Below are positions 27,146-36,080 of a stretch of DNA of 64,000 nucleotides, piece by piece (the stretch's first letter is position 1; each line of letters starts with the position of its first letter). The notes below the pieces were generated by a model. The model did no database searches. It saw only the letters and a list, made by a program, of their open reading frames with translations, and was not told the origin of the DNA. Origin of the DNA: Kaistia dalseonensis (GTDB lineage Bacteria; Pseudomonadota; Alphaproteobacteria; Rhizobiales; Kaistiaceae); contig NZ_JAUSVO010000002.1 of NCBI RefSeq assembly GCF_030814715.1, positions 806,001 through 870,000 of the forward strand, written 5' to 3'. Made by a program: the position numbers and the translations under genes.

Positions 27146-28137
27146 TTGGCCGCCGAGGACTCGGGCAGTGTCAGCGACGGATAGATCTGATGGGCGAGGT
27201 CGCGGGCGGCGTCGGCGGTGCGCGGTCCGAAGCCGAGCAGATAGAGCCCGTCCATGACGATCAGCGCCTTGCTGGCGGCAGCCGGCGTCGCGGCCAGCGC
27301 GGGAACGGCGAATATCTTGTCGGCATCGGGAGCGTCGGCACCCGGGCGGTTCATCATGATGATCGAAGCCGGCTGTGCGGCCGCGAGCGCTTCGTCGGAG
27401 GCCGGCTTGTAGCCGGGAATGCCGGCCATCGGATTGATTGCACCGGCCAGGCCGATGATCGCATTGCCGGCCGTGCCCGATCCGGCCGCGAGCGGCTTGT
27501 CGGAAGCGAGGCTCATCAGGAAGACGGCCTTCTTGCGTTGATCGGCCGGAATCTTGGCAAGCGCCGCGTCGAGGGTCGCGAACTGGCTCTCGATCCGCGT
27601 GGCGAGCGCCTTGCCCTTCTCCTGCTCGCCCAGCACATCGGCGACCAGAGTCACCTTTTCGACGATGCCGGCGGCAGAATAGTGTTCTGGAACCACGACC
27701 ATCGGCACGGCGGCTGCCTCGAGCAGCTCGATCGCCTCCTTCGGCCCGGCGCCGTCGACGGCGATGATCAGGTCCGGCTTGACGGAAAGCACGCCCTCGG
27801 CCGAGAGCGCGCGCATATAGCCGACATCCGGCTTCTGCGTGACCTCGGCGGGATAGAAGCTCGTCGAGTCGCGCGCGATCACGCGGTCACCGGCGCCGAG
27901 CGCATAGATGATCTCCGTCACCGCGCCGCCGATCGACACGATCCGCTTGGCATCTCCCACGGTCACTTCGCGGCCGGCTCCGTCGCGAATGGTCCGTTCG
28001 GCTGCGCTCGACTGGGCGATGGCACCCAGTGTGATCGCGACGGCAAAGGCGAGGCCGAGGGCGATCTGCGAACGGCGGCGCATGAGAAGCTCGAAGGGGT
28101 AGGGCATGCCGAAATGGAGGTGCTGCTGCGCGAGCAT
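27142..28137 (-). CDS. hmuT: haem ABC transporter substrate-binding protein
   Basis: 331 residues, type-3 (helical backbone) binding protein of the HmuT family: KRIVSIGGAVTEIIYALGAGDRVIARDSTS, then PDVGYMRALSAEGVLSVKPDLII-type block. Mature start after AIAQSSAAERT gives a periplasmic protein. ATG 28137 has GGGA eight bases upstream; ATG 28083 (MRRRSQIAL) would give a more standard signal peptide, so the true start may be there. It follows hemP by 14 bp. Confidence 0.9.
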   Translation of the reverse strand: MLAQQHLHFGMPYPFELLMRRRSQIALGLAFAVAITLGAIAQSSAAERTIRDGAGREVTVGDAKRIVSIGGAVTEIIYALGAGDRVIARDSTSFYPAEVTQKPDVGYMRALSAEGVLSVKPDLIIAVDGAGPKEAIELLEAAAVPMVVVPEHYSAAGIVEKVTLVADVLGEQEKGKALATRIESQFATLDAALAKIPADQRKKAVFLMSLASDKPLAAGSGTAGNAIIGLAGAINPMAGIPGYKPASDEALAAAQPASIIMMNRPGADAPDADKIFAVPALAATPAAASKALIVMDGLYLLGFGPRTADAARDLAHQIYPSLTLPESSAAK

Positions 28138-28151
28138 GGTGTTGATCCCGT

Positions 28152-28334
28152 CTACTTGTTCAGGATGAGCTTGCCGGCCCGGGTGACCCGCAGCCTGTAG
28201 TTCTCGCCGGCATGGCGAATGACGATTTCACGGGCGCCGCCGAAGAGATCGGCACTGGAAACAACCTTCAGTTCGGATGCGGCAGCCGGATCGATCGGCT
28301 CCGTCTTTTCGTCGGCGGGGGAGGGTGTGTGCAT
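28152..28334 (-). CDS. hemP: hemin uptake protein HemP
   Basis: 60 residues. The C-terminal half SSADLFGGAREIVIRHAGENY followed by RLRVTRAGKLILNK is the HemP/HmuP pattern. In Bradyrhizobium HmuP is a co-activator of the haem receptor gene together with Irr; in other species HemP is an unexplained first gene of haem operons. Here it opens the hmuTUV operon and faces the receptor across a shared regulatory region. ATG 28334 is assumed; a GTG 18 bases upstream is also in frame. Confidence 0.85.
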   Translation of the reverse strand: MHTPSPADEKTEPIDPAAASELKVVSSADLFGGAREIVIRHAGENYRLRVTRAGKLILNK

Positions 28335-28384
28335 GGCTGCGGAGGCCTTCACGACCGCCGGGACGGTCGCTTTCTTGAGTTGTT

Positions 28385-28415
28385 CTAAAGTTGCGAACCA
28401 TTCGCAACAATTTAG
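28385..28415. promoter_or_regulatory. Fur-family-type operator in the hemP/receptor divergent region
   Basis: GTTGCGAA (28390-28397), CCA, TTCGCAAC (28401-28408) is a perfect 8-3-8 palindrome. CTAAA (28385-28389) and TTTAG (28411-28415) extend the symmetry with a two-base offset. TGCGAA-type half-sites are used by alphaproteobacterial Fur/Mur/Irr proteins. The dyad lies 50 bp from the hemP start and 183 bp from the receptor start, so it can control both directions in response to iron. Confidence 0.65.
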
Positions 28416-28598
28416 TTGACTGGCGTACTCATCTTTTCCTATCACCGCAAGTGAAACATCGCTTCCGTCGATGCGTTCGGCCGAAAAGCCGAGCCGCTGC
28501 TTCGGTTGCGTCCTGCCAAGCACGCGAGATCGTCGGCCCGGATTCGGCCGCTCGAGCAGCCAGCCAGGCGCTTCCTTCAAACGCCTACGGGGGTCTCG

Positions 28599-30890
28599 AT
28601 GCGTGTCGTTCGACACAAGACTTGGTTGATGGCTGGAACCACTGCCGCGCTCTTTCTCGGCATGTCGGCAATGTCGGCTTCGGCGCAGCAGGCTACGGCC
28701 ACGAAGACTGCGAGCACGGAGAAAGGGACGACGACGACCGCTGGCGCGACCGAATTGCAGGCCGTCGAGGTGACGGCGACCAGCGGGACTGCCGGCAGCA
28801 GTTCCCCCGCCGTCACGGCCAAGGAAGGCACGGCGATGGTCACGACGACGACCTCGTCGGAGATCACCGAGAAGATGATCCAGAGCTGGGACGATTTCGG
28901 CAAGCGCGCCGAACCCGGCGTGAACTACAACGACCAGAACAAGAGCATCAATGTCCGCGGTCTCGACGAGAACAACGTCGTGACCACCATTGACGGCATC
29001 CGCATTCCCTATCTCGGCGTCGGCAGTGCGCGCACGGGTGACGGCGGCGGCCTCTCGACCTTCGATTTCAGCGGCCTGAGTGCGATCGACGTGGTCCGTG
29101 GCGCCGATTCCAGCATCGCCGGCTCGGGCGCGATGGGCGGCCTCGTGGCGCTGACGACGCTGAGCGCCGATGACCTGCTGACCGAAGGCAGGAATTTCGG
29201 CTTCCTGACCAAGAACACCTATAACAGCGCCAATCAGAGCATCACCACCTCGAACGCGATCGCGGGCCGGGTCAGCGATACGGCGCTCCTGATCCAGGGC
29301 TCCTATTCGAACGGTCACGAGACGGAGACGCAGGGCACGGTCGGCGGCTACGGCTCGACGCGCACCGAAGCCAATCCGATGGACTACGACCAGTACAGCC
29401 TGCTCGGCAAACTGTCGCAGAGCTTCGACGGCGGCCACGAACTGACGCTGACCGGTGAAACGTTCAAGTATGATTCGACCACGGATGCGATGACCAGCCA
29501 GTCGAAGACCGGCAATTATCGCCCCGGCAACTATTATACGGGCGAGGTCGCCGAGCGGCAGCGCGTCTCGCTGACCTATGACTACGCGGCGCCCGAAAAG
29601 GGCATGTGGGTCGATAAGGCCCAGGCGATCCTCTACTGGCAGAGCGTGCAGACCGAAGCCGACGTCAACGGCTATCGCTACACCAGCGTCATCGGCCCCT
29701 ATGTCCGCGAAAACTCGAACCAGATCGATGAGTTCGGCGGCAAGGGATTCGTGCAGAAGGACGTCCAGATCGCCGGCTACAGCAACAACTTCACCGTTGG
29801 CGGCGAACTCTTCCTGACCGACACCACGCAATATTCGTTCGGCATCGACAATTGCCCGGCCAATGCCAAGACCTCGCCCTGCTCGATGCTGCATAGCGAT
29901 CAGGCCGACAGTCCCGAAGCCAAGGGCACCACGCTTGCCATCTATGCCCGGGACGACATCGCGCTCACCGACCAGGTGACACTGACGCCGGGGCTTCGTT
30001 TCGACTGGTATGAGCAGAAGCCGCAGGAGACGGACGGCTACGATTCGAGCAATCCGGCCTATAAGGGGTTGCCGGCGGATTCGAGCGGCTCGAAGCTGTC
30101 GCCGAGCCTGCTCGGTACATGGAAGGCGACCGAGGACCTGAGCTTCTACGCGCAATGGGCGCAGGCCTTCACGGCGCCGACACCGGGCCAGCTCTACCTG
30201 ACCTATGGCGGTCCCGGCGCCTATGTCTCACTCGGCAATCCTGATCTCCAGGCGCAGGAGGGTTCGGGCTATGAGGCGGGCCTGAAGTATGGCGATCAGG
30301 CGCTCGGTGGCGGCCTGTCGATCTTCAACAATTACTACAAGAACTTCATCGACGCGAAGTCGCTGACGGCCGCCGAGGCCGCCGCTGCCGGATACCCGCT
30401 TTCGCAATATCCGCTCGGCGTCACGCGCTATGAGAACATCGACAGCGTCCGGATCTACGGTATCGAGGCGCGCGGCAATTGGGAGTTCGCCCCGCACTGG
30501 AAGACATGGGGTTCGCTTGCCTGGATGGTCGGCCAGAACCAGACCGACAATAGCTGGCTCGATTCCGTTCCGCCGCTGAAGGGCATTGTGGGCGTGGGCT
30601 ATTCGACCGAGGAATGGGGTTCGGATGTCCTCGTTACGGCCGCTGCCGTGAATGCACAGACGTCGAGCTCGTTCAACGCGCCGGCCTATGCGGTCGCGGA
30701 CTGGACGGTCTGGTGGACGCCCAAGCAGTTCAAGGGGCTGCGCCTGCAGGGTGGTGTCTTCAACATCTTCGACGCGACTTACTTCAACGCGCTCGACGTG
30801 CCCACCACGGTCACCAATACGAGCTCCAATCTCGACTTCTATTCCGAGCCGGGTCGCAACTACCGGGTCAACCTGACCTATCAGTTCTGA
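28599..30890 (+). CDS. hmuR: TonB-dependent haem/haemoglobin receptor
   Basis: 763 residues. Signal peptide (GTTAALFLGMSAMSASAQ), plug domain with NKSINVRGLDENNVVTTIDG and VVRGADSSIAGSGAMGG, then a 22-strand barrel ending in aromatic Phe (VNLTYQF). The plug pattern is that of the haemoglobin/transferrin/lactoferrin receptor family. An N-terminal Ser/Thr/Ala-rich segment of about 60 residues precedes the plug; a TonB box may be ELQAVEVTA. It imports haem across the outer membrane for HmuTUV. ATG 28599 is preferred over the in-frame ATG at 28506 because the signal peptide begins there. The name hmuR follows the context. Confidence 0.9.
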   Translation: MRVVRHKTWLMAGTTAALFLGMSAMSASAQQATATKTASTEKGTTTTAGATELQAVEVTATSGTAGSSSPAVTAKEGTAMVTTTTSSEITEKMIQSWDDFGKRAEPGVNYNDQNKSINVRGLDENNVVTTIDGIRIPYLGVGSARTGDGGGLSTFDFSGLSAIDVVRGADSSIAGSGAMGGLVALTTLSADDLLTEGRNFGFLTKNTYNSANQSITTSNAIAGRVSDTALLIQGSYSNGHETETQGTVGGYGSTRTEANPMDYDQYSLLGKLSQSFDGGHELTLTGETFKYDSTTDAMTSQSKTGNYRPGNYYTGEVAERQRVSLTYDYAAPEKGMWVDKAQAILYWQSVQTEADVNGYRYTSVIGPYVRENSNQIDEFGGKGFVQKDVQIAGYSNNFTVGGELFLTDTTQYSFGIDNCPANAKTSPCSMLHSDQADSPEAKGTTLAIYARDDIALTDQVTLTPGLRFDWYEQKPQETDGYDSSNPAYKGLPADSSGSKLSPSLLGTWKATEDLSFYAQWAQAFTAPTPGQLYLTYGGPGAYVSLGNPDLQAQEGSGYEAGLKYGDQALGGGLSIFNNYYKNFIDAKSLTAAEAAAAGYPLSQYPLGVTRYENIDSVRIYGIEARGNWEFAPHWKTWGSLAWMVGQNQTDNSWLDSVPPLKGIVGVGYSTEEWGSDVLVTAAAVNAQTSSSFNAPAYAVADWTVWWTPKQFKGLRLQGGVFNIFDATYFNALDVPTTVTNTSSNLDFYSEPGRNYRVNLTYQF

Positions 30891-31046
30891 TCCGCTCAAT
30901 GAGAAACGTCGGGTGGGCGGTGTGGTGACACCTGCTCGACGCGAGGGGGGAGGCCGGTTTCCGGTCGTCCCTCCTCACTTATTCCGCTATTGCGGCCGAT
31001 ACCGCTTTCACCACGATCGATGCTCACACCACGACGGGATTTCACC

Positions 31047-31355
31047 ATGTATATCGCCATGAACCGCTTCAAGGTCATCAAGGGCTCGGAGGCCGATTTC
31101 GAGGAGGTCTGGCGCTCGCGCGACCGCCATCTCGATGAACTGGAAGGCTTCGTCGATTTCCACCTCCTGAAGGGTCCGGAAGCCGAGGATCACACGCTCT
31201 ATTCCTCGCACACCGTCTGGAAGACCCATGACGACTTCGTCGCCTGGACGAAATCGGAACAGTTCCGCAAGGCCCACCGCAATGCGGGCGATCGCAAGCC
31301 GATGTTCCTGGGTCATCCGCAGTTCGAGGGCTTCGAGGCCGTCGAAGGCATCTAG
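31047..31355 (+). CDS. IsdG-type haem-degrading monooxygenase (HmuQ/HmuD-like)
   Basis: 102 residues of the antibiotic biosynthesis monooxygenase (ABM) fold. The Asn-Trp-His triad of IsdG enzymes is found at Asn6 (MNRFKV), Trp67 (FVAWTKS) and His77 (FRKAH), almost the exact positions in IsdG/IsdI. The LEGFVDFHLLKG segment is also typical. It would open imported haem in the cytoplasm and release iron. It follows the receptor gene by 156 bp on the same strand, so uptake and degradation are together. GGGA precedes ATG 31047. Confidence 0.88.
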   Translation: MYIAMNRFKVIKGSEADFEEVWRSRDRHLDELEGFVDFHLLKGPEAEDHTLYSSHTVWKTHDDFVAWTKSEQFRKAHRNAGDRKPMFLGHPQFEGFEAVEGI

Positions 31356-31402
31356 CGCCGAAAGCGTTCCCGATCTTGTGAACAGGTCAGCGCACCTGCC
31401 CT

Positions 31403-31449
31403 AATTGCTATTGAATCACCTTGCAGATAGTAAGGTTCATATAGCAATT
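31403..31449. promoter_or_regulatory. 47-bp nested dyad upstream of the MFS gene
   Basis: Outer arms AATTGCTAT (31403-31411) and ATAGCAATT (31441-31449) are perfect complements, with TGAA and TTCA next to them. Inner arms ACCTT (31418-31422) and AAGGT (31432-31436) share the same centre (about 31427). The inner part, ACCTT-N9-AAGGT, looks like a TetR-family operator. AT-rich sequence here contrasts with the GC-rich surroundings. No tetR gene is in the window. Confidence 0.55.
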
Positions 31450-31523
31450 TGTGGCCGTCAGGTGCCTGCGTCTTGCCTTTCGGAGGCGACGCCCACGTGC
31501 GGACGGCCCTCGGGAATGTCCTC

Positions 31524-33239
31524 ATGGTCCACAAGCACCACGCGCCGCGCGATCCACATTACAAGTGGGTCGCGCTCTCCAATACGACGCTGGGCATGCT
31601 CGCCGCGTCGATCAACGGCTCGATCCTGTTGATCAGCCTGCCGGCGATTTTTCGCGGCATCGGGCTCAAGCCGCTCGAGCCCTCCAACGTCAACATCCTG
31701 CTCTGGTCGATCATGGGCTACATGGTTGCGACATCGGTGCTGGTCGTGACGTTCGGACGGCTCGGCGACAGCCTCGGCCGGGCGCGGATCTATAATCTGG
31801 GCTTCCTGATCTTCACGGTCTGCGCCGTCGCCTTGAGCCTGATCCCCGGGTCAGGGCCGTTCGCGGCCTGGTACCTGATCGCGGTGCGCGTCGTGCAGGG
31901 CGTCGGTGGTGCCATGCTGATGGCGAATTCGACCGCGATCCTGACCGATGCATTCCCGAAGGATCAGCGCGGCCTGGCGCTGGGCATCAATACCGTGGCG
32001 GCGATCGGCGGTTCGTTCATCGGGCTTCTGATCGGGGGATTGCTTGCCGACATCAACTGGCAGCTGGTCTTCTGGATCAATGTGCCCTTCGGCGTGATCG
32101 GCACGGCCTGGGCCTATTGGAAGCTGAAGGATCGCACGGCGCCGAAGCATCGTCCGGTCGACTGGATCGGCAATTTCACTTTCGGCATCGGCCTGATCCT
32201 GATCCTGATCGGCATAACGGAGGGCATCCAGCCCTATGGCGCCCATGCCATGGCCTGGACCAGTCCGGAGGTTCTCGGCCTGCTGATCGTCGGATTGGCC
32301 CTGATCCTGGTCTTCCTCTTCGTCGAGCAACGCGTCGCCTTCCCGATGTTCGATCTGAAGCTCTTCCGCATCCGGCCCTTCTCGCTCGGCAATCTCGCGA
32401 GCCTCGGCGCCTCGATCGGCCGCGGCGGGCTGCAGTTCATGCTGATCATCTGGCTGCAGGGCATCTGGCTGCCGCTGCACGGCTATTCCTTCGAGGAGAC
32501 GCCGCTCTGGGCCGGCATCTTCATGTTGCCGCTGACGCTCGGCTTCCTCGTCGCGACGCCGGTCTCCGGCTATCTTTCCGATCATCACGGCGCGCGCCCC
32601 TTCGCGGTCGGCGGCATGCTGCTCGGCGCCGCGAGCTTCGCCGCGCTGATGACGCTGCCGCCGGATTTCAGCTATCCGTTGTTCGCGCTCCTCCTCTTCG
32701 TCAACGGGCTCGGTTCCGGCCTGTTCGTGGCGCCGAATTCGACCGCGATCATGAATTCCGTCCCGGCCGCCGAGCGCGGCCAGGCCGCCGGCATGCGCGC
32801 GACCACGCTCAATGCCGGACAGGTGCTGTCGATCGGCATCTTCTTCAGCCTGATGATCGTCGGCCTGACGGAGCAATTGCCGGCCGCGATGGAGGCGGCG
32901 CTGGTACAGCAATCCGTGCCCGAGGCGATTGCCCATCATGCGGCGTCGGCACCGGCCGTGGCGAGCCTCTTCGCTGCCTTCCTCGGCTATAATCCGATGG
33001 GCGAACTGCTCTCGCCCGACGTGCTGGCGAGCCTGCCGGCCGCCAATGCGGCCGAGATCACGGGCAAGACGTTCTTCCCGCATCTGATGGCCGGCCCTTT
33101 CATGCACGGCCTCGTCTTCGCCTTCACCTTCTCGATGACCCTGAACCTGCTCGCGGCTGCGGCCTCGTGGGGCGCGGGCGGAAAATTCGTTCACGCCGAG
33201 GCGGAGCCGTCCAAGGAAGCGGTGCCCGCCGCCGAATAG
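31524..33239 (+). CDS. DHA2-family MFS transporter (EmrB-like, 14 helices)
   Basis: About 571 residues with 14 predicted helices. DHA2 motifs are seen: GRLGDSLGRARIYNLGF (motif A), RVVQGVGGAMLMANSTAIL (motif B) and AIGGSFIGLLIGGLLADINWQLVFWINVP-type motif C region. Such pumps export drugs, siderophores or lipophilic toxins by proton antiport. ATG 31524 (MVHKHHAPRD) is chosen; a TTG at 31449 would overlap the operator dyad. Its place between haem genes and a siderophore-interacting protein hints at a siderophore or tetrapyrrole export role, but that is inference. Confidence 0.88.
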   Translation: MVHKHHAPRDPHYKWVALSNTTLGMLAASINGSILLISLPAIFRGIGLKPLEPSNVNILLWSIMGYMVATSVLVVTFGRLGDSLGRARIYNLGFLIFTVCAVALSLIPGSGPFAAWYLIAVRVVQGVGGAMLMANSTAILTDAFPKDQRGLALGINTVAAIGGSFIGLLIGGLLADINWQLVFWINVPFGVIGTAWAYWKLKDRTAPKHRPVDWIGNFTFGIGLILILIGITEGIQPYGAHAMAWTSPEVLGLLIVGLALILVFLFVEQRVAFPMFDLKLFRIRPFSLGNLASLGASIGRGGLQFMLIIWLQGIWLPLHGYSFEETPLWAGIFMLPLTLGFLVATPVSGYLSDHHGARPFAVGGMLLGAASFAALMTLPPDFSYPLFALLLFVNGLGSGLFVAPNSTAIMNSVPAAERGQAAGMRATTLNAGQVLSIGIFFSLMIVGLTEQLPAAMEAALVQQSVPEAIAHHAASAPAVASLFAAFLGYNPMGELLSPDVLASLPAANAAEITGKTFFPHLMAGPFMHGLVFAFTFSMTLNLLAAAASWGAGGKFVHAEAEPSKEAVPAAE

Positions 33240-33277
33240 GCGGCGGCATCCGGGCATCTTGTCAGGTCACACGATAA

Positions 33278-33300
33278 AAGATATATCTTACGTTATAACG
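33278..33300. promoter_or_regulatory. PadR-type operator upstream of the siderophore-interacting protein
   Basis: Two perfect palindromes sit side by side: AAGATATATCTT (33278-33289) and CGTTATAACG (33291-33300). A second half-site GAAGATAGATCGT follows to 33312, and ACGAT (33271) mirrors ATCGT (33308). GATATATCTTACG-like elements are common before PadR-controlled genes; E. coli NfeR/YqjI is a PadR repressor of a siderophore-interacting protein. No padR gene is seen nearby. Confidence 0.5.
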
Positions 33301-33351
33301 AAGATAGATCGTACCGATGCGCGTCGATCGCGGCGCGCGACGAGGATTGTG

Positions 33352-34131
33352 ATGACCGAGACCACGACGGAACCCCATGCCATTCGCCGTATGCGCCATG
33401 AGACGCGCCGCCGCCTTCTGACGGTGATGGCCGTCGATCGGCTGACGCCCCGCATGCTGCGCATCCATTTCGCGTCGGACGATTTCGCCGATTTCGTGAG
33501 CGCTGCGCCCGATGACCACATCAAGCTGTTCTTCCCGGACGTCGATCCGGCTGTGGAGGGTGGCAAGCCGGTGATGCGCGATTTCACGCCGCGCGCCTTC
33601 GATGTCGCGAAGGGAACGCTGACGATCGACTTTGCGCTGCACGAGGCGGGCCCGGCGACGCAATGGGCGGCTGGCGCAACCGTGGGCCAGACGCTCGAAA
33701 TCGGCGGCCCGCGCGGCTCCATGGTCGTGCCGGATGATTTCGACTGGTACTGGCTGATCGGCGACGAGACGGCACTGCCTGCCATCGGGCGCTGGGTCGA
33801 GCAGCTTCCGGCCGGCAAGCCGGTGCTCACGGCGGCGGTCATTGCCGATGCCGGGGAGATCCAGTCCTTCGACGCCAGGGCGGATTGGGATTCCCTCTGG
33901 AGCCTGCGCAGCGAAGCGGGCGCGGATGATGCCGCAGCACTGAAGGCGGCGCTCGATCGCAAGGCTCTCCCGGCCGGCGACGGCTTTGTCTGGATCGCCG
34001 CGGAATCATCGGTCGCGCGAGCCCTGCGCGCCTATGTCGTGGAAGAGCGTGGCCATCCAAAAGTCTGGATGAAGGCTTCCGGCTATTGGAAGCGCGGCGA
34101 GGCCGACGCGCACGAGCGGATCGACGACTGA
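33352..34131 (+). CDS. siderophore-interacting protein (ferric-siderophore reductase, FAD/NAD(P)H)
   Basis: 259 residues of the SIP/ViuB family. The FAD-binding N-terminal barrel includes MLRIHFASDDF, VMRDFTPRAFD (RxYTxR-like flavin motif) and GPATQWAAGATVGQ; the NADPH domain has WYWLIGDETALPAIGRWVEQ. These enzymes reduce ferric siderophores in the cytoplasm and free the iron. The C-terminal MKASGYWKRGEADAHE is the family end. GAGG lies before ATG 33352. It follows the MFS gene by 112 bp, with its own operator. Confidence 0.92.
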   Translation: MTETTTEPHAIRRMRHETRRRLLTVMAVDRLTPRMLRIHFASDDFADFVSAAPDDHIKLFFPDVDPAVEGGKPVMRDFTPRAFDVAKGTLTIDFALHEAGPATQWAAGATVGQTLEIGGPRGSMVVPDDFDWYWLIGDETALPAIGRWVEQLPAGKPVLTAAVIADAGEIQSFDARADWDSLWSLRSEAGADDAAALKAALDRKALPAGDGFVWIAAESSVARALRAYVVEERGHPKVWMKASGYWKRGEADAHERIDD

Positions 34132-34141
34132 ACCGGCGCAG

Positions 34142-34172
34142 GAGGGGAGGCGGGCCCCGCATAGGCCCGCCC
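34142..34172. terminator. bidirectional terminator between SIP and lyxose isomerase genes
   Basis: GGCGGGCC (34147-34154) pairs with GGCCCGCC (34162-34169), extended by GGGGA/CCT flanks, with a loop CCGCATA. It lies in the 47-bp gap between convergent genes. Confidence 0.65.
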
Positions 34173-34178
34173 CTCAGC

Positions 34179-34865
34179 CTATTTCAGCCAGGTGTCGTAA
34201 TCCGATACCAGCAGGTGCCAGGGCGCGACGTCTTCCTCGATATTGGAGAAGCGGCCGATCGGCTCGCGGAAGACGTTGTCGGTCAGGTCGTCATTGACGG
34301 TCGAGACTTCGCCGATCAGCACGTCCTTGCCCTCGCCCCAGAAGGCGTGCCAGACGCCGGGGAGCAGCGTGACGCTCTCGCCGGGATCGAGCTTCAGGAT
34401 GCCGCCGGCCGGCATCCTCCGGATGATGCCGTCGGTCGGAACCTCGACTTCGGCCTTCGGGTCGGGATTGCCGTCCGCATCGCTCATGAAGAGCTCGAGC
34501 GTCAGCGTGCCACCGCCGCGATTGATGATGTCTTCCGCCTTCACGACATGGCGGTGCATCGGCGAAAGCTGGTCCTTGCGCGAGATCATGATCTTCTCGG
34601 CATAGAGCATGCCCCGGCCGGTCGACAGATCGGCCTGGTTTCCGTTCCGGACCGTGAAGAGGAAGAGGCCGAGTTCGTCGAACTTCTCCTTGCCGTAATC
34701 CGTGATGTCCCAGCCGAGCCGGGCATCGATGATGCCCTTGGCGTTCGCGGCACGGCTCTTGAATTCCTCCGGCGTCCAATAGGCGAAGGGCGGCAGGATA
34801 AAGCCGAAGGAACGGATGAAATCGTCCGCTTCCTTCATGATCTCGTTGATGCGCGAACGCTTCAT
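34179..34865 (-). CDS. D-lyxose/D-mannose-type ketol isomerase (cupin)
   Basis: 228 residues matching the D-lyxose isomerase family (B. subtilis YdaE type). The metal-binding cupin residues are in MHRHVVKAEDIINRG (His, His, Glu) and LLPGVWHAFWGEG (His). It interconverts D-lyxose and D-xylulose, and often D-mannose and D-fructose. ATG 34865 is nine bases after GAGGAG; a TTG two codons earlier is less likely. It stands alone; the FGGY kinase at 23630 could in principle take its xylulose product. Confidence 0.88.
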   Translation of the reverse strand: MKRSRINEIMKEADDFIRSFGFILPPFAYWTPEEFKSRAANAKGIIDARLGWDITDYGKEKFDELGLFLFTVRNGNQADLSTGRGMLYAEKIMISRKDQLSPMHRHVVKAEDIINRGGGTLTLELFMSDADGNPDPKAEVEVPTDGIIRRMPAGGILKLDPGESVTLLPGVWHAFWGEGKDVLIGEVSTVNDDLTDNVFREPIGRFSNIEEDVAPWHLLVSDYDTWLK

Positions 34866-34978
34866 TTGCAATGTCTCCTCGGCACATGGCCGGCCCTCTT
34901 CCGCCGGCCGCGGGAGACTAAGCGCTCGTCGCCGCGTCGAAAAGACGAAATCGCTTTTCGTCCAGCCGGATTCGCGGC

Positions 34979-36073
34979 TCAGGCGGGGAAGATGCGCCAG
35001 TGATTGGGCCGGAAGGCAACCTGGCTGCCGATCTGACGCCCCTGGTCTGCCGGCACGTCGATCTCGGCGCGATGGGCCTCCGCGCCGACGTGGAGCTCTA
35101 GCCGGCGGCGCGCACCATGCCGCCGCTCCGCGATGATCTGGCCCGAGATCGCGGGGCCGCCATCCTGCACGATCGCAATGTCGTGCGGCCGGAAGCCGAG
35201 CGTGGCCGTGCCGGACTGGCCCTGCGGGGCGGCCAGGCCGACGGGCCGGCCATCGAGCTGGATCTGCCCGTCGACGAGCGTGACCGGCAGCAGAGAGGAT
35301 TCGCCGATGAAGGAGAAGACGAACGGGCTCGCCGGCTGGTCATAGATCTCGTCCGCGGTGCCGACCTGCTCGATGCGCCCCTTCGACATCACGACCACGC
35401 GGTCGGCGAGTTCCAGCGCCTCTTCCTGGTCATGCGTGACGAAGAAGGTCGTATGGCCGGTGCGGTCGTGGATCTCGCGCAGCCAGCGGCGGAGATCCTT
35501 GCGCACCTGCGCATCGAGCGCGCCGAACGGCTCGTCGAGCAGCAGGACACGCGGCTCGATGGCGAGCGCGCGGGCGAGCGCCACGCGCTGGCGCTGGCCG
35601 CCGGAAAGCTGTGCCGGATAGCGCTTCTCCAGGCCGCCGAGCTGGACGAGGTCGAGCAGGTGCAGCACGCGCTTGCGGATCTCCGCCTTTGGCGGGCGCG
35701 ATGCGCGCGGGCGAACCGTCAGGCCGAAGGCGATGTTGTCGAACACCGTCATATGGCGAAACAGCGCATAGTGCTGGAACACGAAGCCGATATTGCGATC
35801 CTGCACCGGCAGGCCGAGCGCGTCCGAGCCGTCGAAGAGCACGCGTCCCGATGTCGGCGCGTCGAGGCCGGCCAGGATGCGCAGCAGGGTCGTCTTGCCC
35901 GAGCCGGAAGGGCCCAGCAGGGCGACGAGCTCGCCGGCCTTCACATCGAGCGACACGCCATGCAGAGCGGGCGTGTCGTCGAATGCCTTCACGACATTCT
36001 CGATCGATACGTCGATCGGCAGGCCGAGCGCGATGGAGTCCTCAGTGACGACCGGGGTGATCGCGTTCATCAT
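34979..36073 (-). CDS. cysA: sulfate/thiosulfate ABC transporter ATP-binding protein
   Basis: 364 residues. Walker [10 protein letters not shown], signature [15 protein letters not shown] and Walker [21 protein letters not shown] are complete; the C-terminal TOBE-like part has [12 protein letters not shown]. It drives sulfate import with CysT and CysW. AGGTGA precedes ATG 36073, which lies 7 bp after the cysW stop. A longer frame to 36229 runs through cysW and is discarded. Confidence 0.95.
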   Translation of the reverse strand: MMNAITPVVTEDSIALGLPIDVSIENVVKAFDDTPALHGVSLDVKAGELVALLGPSGSGKTTLLRILAGLDAPTSGRVLFDGSDALGLPVQDRNIGFVFQHYALFRHMTVFDNIAFGLTVRPRASRPPKAEIRKRVLHLLDLVQLGGLEKRYPAQLSGGQRQRVALARALAIEPRVLLLDEPFGALDAQVRKDLRRWLREIHDRTGHTTFFVTHDQEEALELADRVVVMSKGRIEQVGTADEIYDQPASPFVFSFIGESSLLPVTLVDGQIQLDGRPVGLAAPQGQSGTATLGFRPHDIAIVQDGGPAISGQIIAERRHGARRRLELHVGAEAHRAEIDVPADQGRQIGSQVAFRPNHWRIFPA

Positions 36074-36080
36074 GTTCACC

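Noticed and set aside
23573-27184. 1203-residue open frame on the + strand
   Set aside because: It is antisense to the sugar kinase and hmuV/hmuU genes, is full of Arg/Gly/Asp/His low-complexity sequence and matches no family; a codon-bias shadow.
28152-30155. 667-residue frame on the - strand whose end is HemP
   Set aside because: Only the last 60 residues are HemP-like. The rest is antisense to the TonB receptor, so the long version is not a real protein.
31449-31523. TTG start for the MFS gene at 31449
   Set aside because: It would overlap the operator dyad and add 25 residues that do not fit the family start; ATG 31524 is more likely.
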